From the NCBI GenBank assembly GCA_000149265.1, contig CH001698.1, positions 886,316 to 950,315 of the forward strand: a stretch of 64,000 nt of DNA, read 5' to 3'. Numbering within the stretch: the stretch's first letter is position 1; every line of letters begins with the position of its first letter. Both the position numbers and the translations under genes were made by a program. This DNA is from Ciona savignyi. Taxonomy: Eukaryota > Chordata > Ascidiacea > Phlebobranchia > Cionidae. Of the stretch, positions 63,477-64,000 are shown piece by piece. The notes beneath the pieces were generated by a model, which was given only the letters and a program-made list of their open reading frames with translations, did no database searches and was not told where the DNA came from.

Positions 63477-64000
63477 CTGTAGGCCTAATAGCCTAGTGCC
63501 CTAGTGCTAATAAAATCACAGTCTAAGTAATATATATTTGCAACAGAACAATTTCCAATTAAATAAGCAAAGTACAACAGTCCAAATATTAGTAAATAAC
63601 CTCACAAACTCCCGTACGCATTAATTTTATACACATTTGTCTGAAACTGCGCACTGGGCTTGTAGACAATTTGGACACAAACAGTTCTTCTAATTTTCAA
63701 TGACGCAACTCTCTCTATTAAGGAACACTACCAAAAACGAATGGATTGTTTTCAAACTAACCAAGCGAACCATGACGACAATAGTTGAAAACTAATCGGG
63801 GACTAAAACCAAAATTAAAACTAATTAAAACAACCAAAACCACACATATATATATCATTTTTTAAAACGCAAATAACTAAAAAATATCAAATGCAAACCT
63901 ATATATCATCTTATATTGGCAAACGCAGAAATTATTCAGCTCTCCAGCGCCATCTCACTGATCAAAATCGGCCGTATACTTTTCTACTTATGTAATTTTC
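63477..64000. other. Right edge of the window, no gene recognised
   Basis: AT-rich sequence with no supported open frame. If the minus-strand gene ending at 63115 is real, this is an intron of it. Confidence 0.3.

Noticed and set aside
1-64000. CRISPR arrays, rRNA genes or intact tRNA genes
   Set aside because: No regularly spaced direct repeats, no rRNA-like blocks and no intact cloverleaf were seen; the tRNA-like boxes belong to SINEs.

Overview
This is animal nuclear DNA. The genes are AT-rich, split into many short exons by AT-rich introns with GT/AG ends, and interspersed with SINEs, a LINE and DNA-transposon remnants. The gene set (CABIN1, ASXL, IFT70/TTC30, a progestin-receptor-type PAQR, a mitochondrial-clan P450, an FIH-type JmjC oxygenase, EGF-repeat secreted proteins) together with the compact introns suggests an invertebrate chordate, most likely an ascidian such as Ciona. 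The species assignment is inference. A run of 100 N at 43540-43639 shows a draft assembly.

Layout. 341-8148 (-): N-terminal half of a CABIN1 (calcineurin-binding protein / histone chaperone subunit) orthologue in 15 exons; the rest lies left of the window. 9212-11851 (-): a small secreted protein with an acidic, Gly/Ser-rich tail. 13848-16185 (-): a secreted EGF-repeat protein built from symmetrical phase-1 exons. 16820-17948 (+): a previously unrecognised 148-residue secreted, helix-rich protein in four exons, divergent from the EGF gene. 18515-22060 (+): a complete 344-residue FIH-like JmjC hydroxylase in eight exons. 22774-25996 (+): a complete seven-transmembrane PAQR / membrane progestin receptor in eight exons. 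26892-28853 (-): intronless IFT70 (TTC30). 28854-32253: repeat-rich intergenic DNA. 32254-45120 (+): a full ASXL (Additional sex combs-like) orthologue in about 21 exons, with HARE-HTH and DEUBAD domains but no visible PHD finger. 47053-52492 (+): a degraded L1/Tx1-like LINE with a poly(A) tail, landed in a TG repeat. 52922-59405 (+): a mitochondrial-clan cytochrome P450 in 11 exons, with a 382-bp inverted-repeat element in one intron. 59406-64000: repeats, a broken THAP/P-element-type transposase (-), and the last exon(s) of an unrecognised minus-strand gene.

I rebuilt exon models by hand from splice sites, reading phase and remembered family motifs. Phases agree at almost every junction. 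Three exceptions (CABIN1 near 2929, ASXL near 40300, P450 near 53236) each need a single-base indel in or next to a homopolymer run, and the LINE shows the same pattern several times, so base-level assembly error is a likely theme. No operons are evident. The functional links are thematic only: CABIN1 and ASXL are both chromatin regulators, and IFT70 is a ciliary transport protein. The best candidate for something undescribed is the secreted helical protein at 16820-17948, which with its divergent EGF-repeat neighbour and the small secreted protein beyond forms a cluster of three secreted-protein genes.
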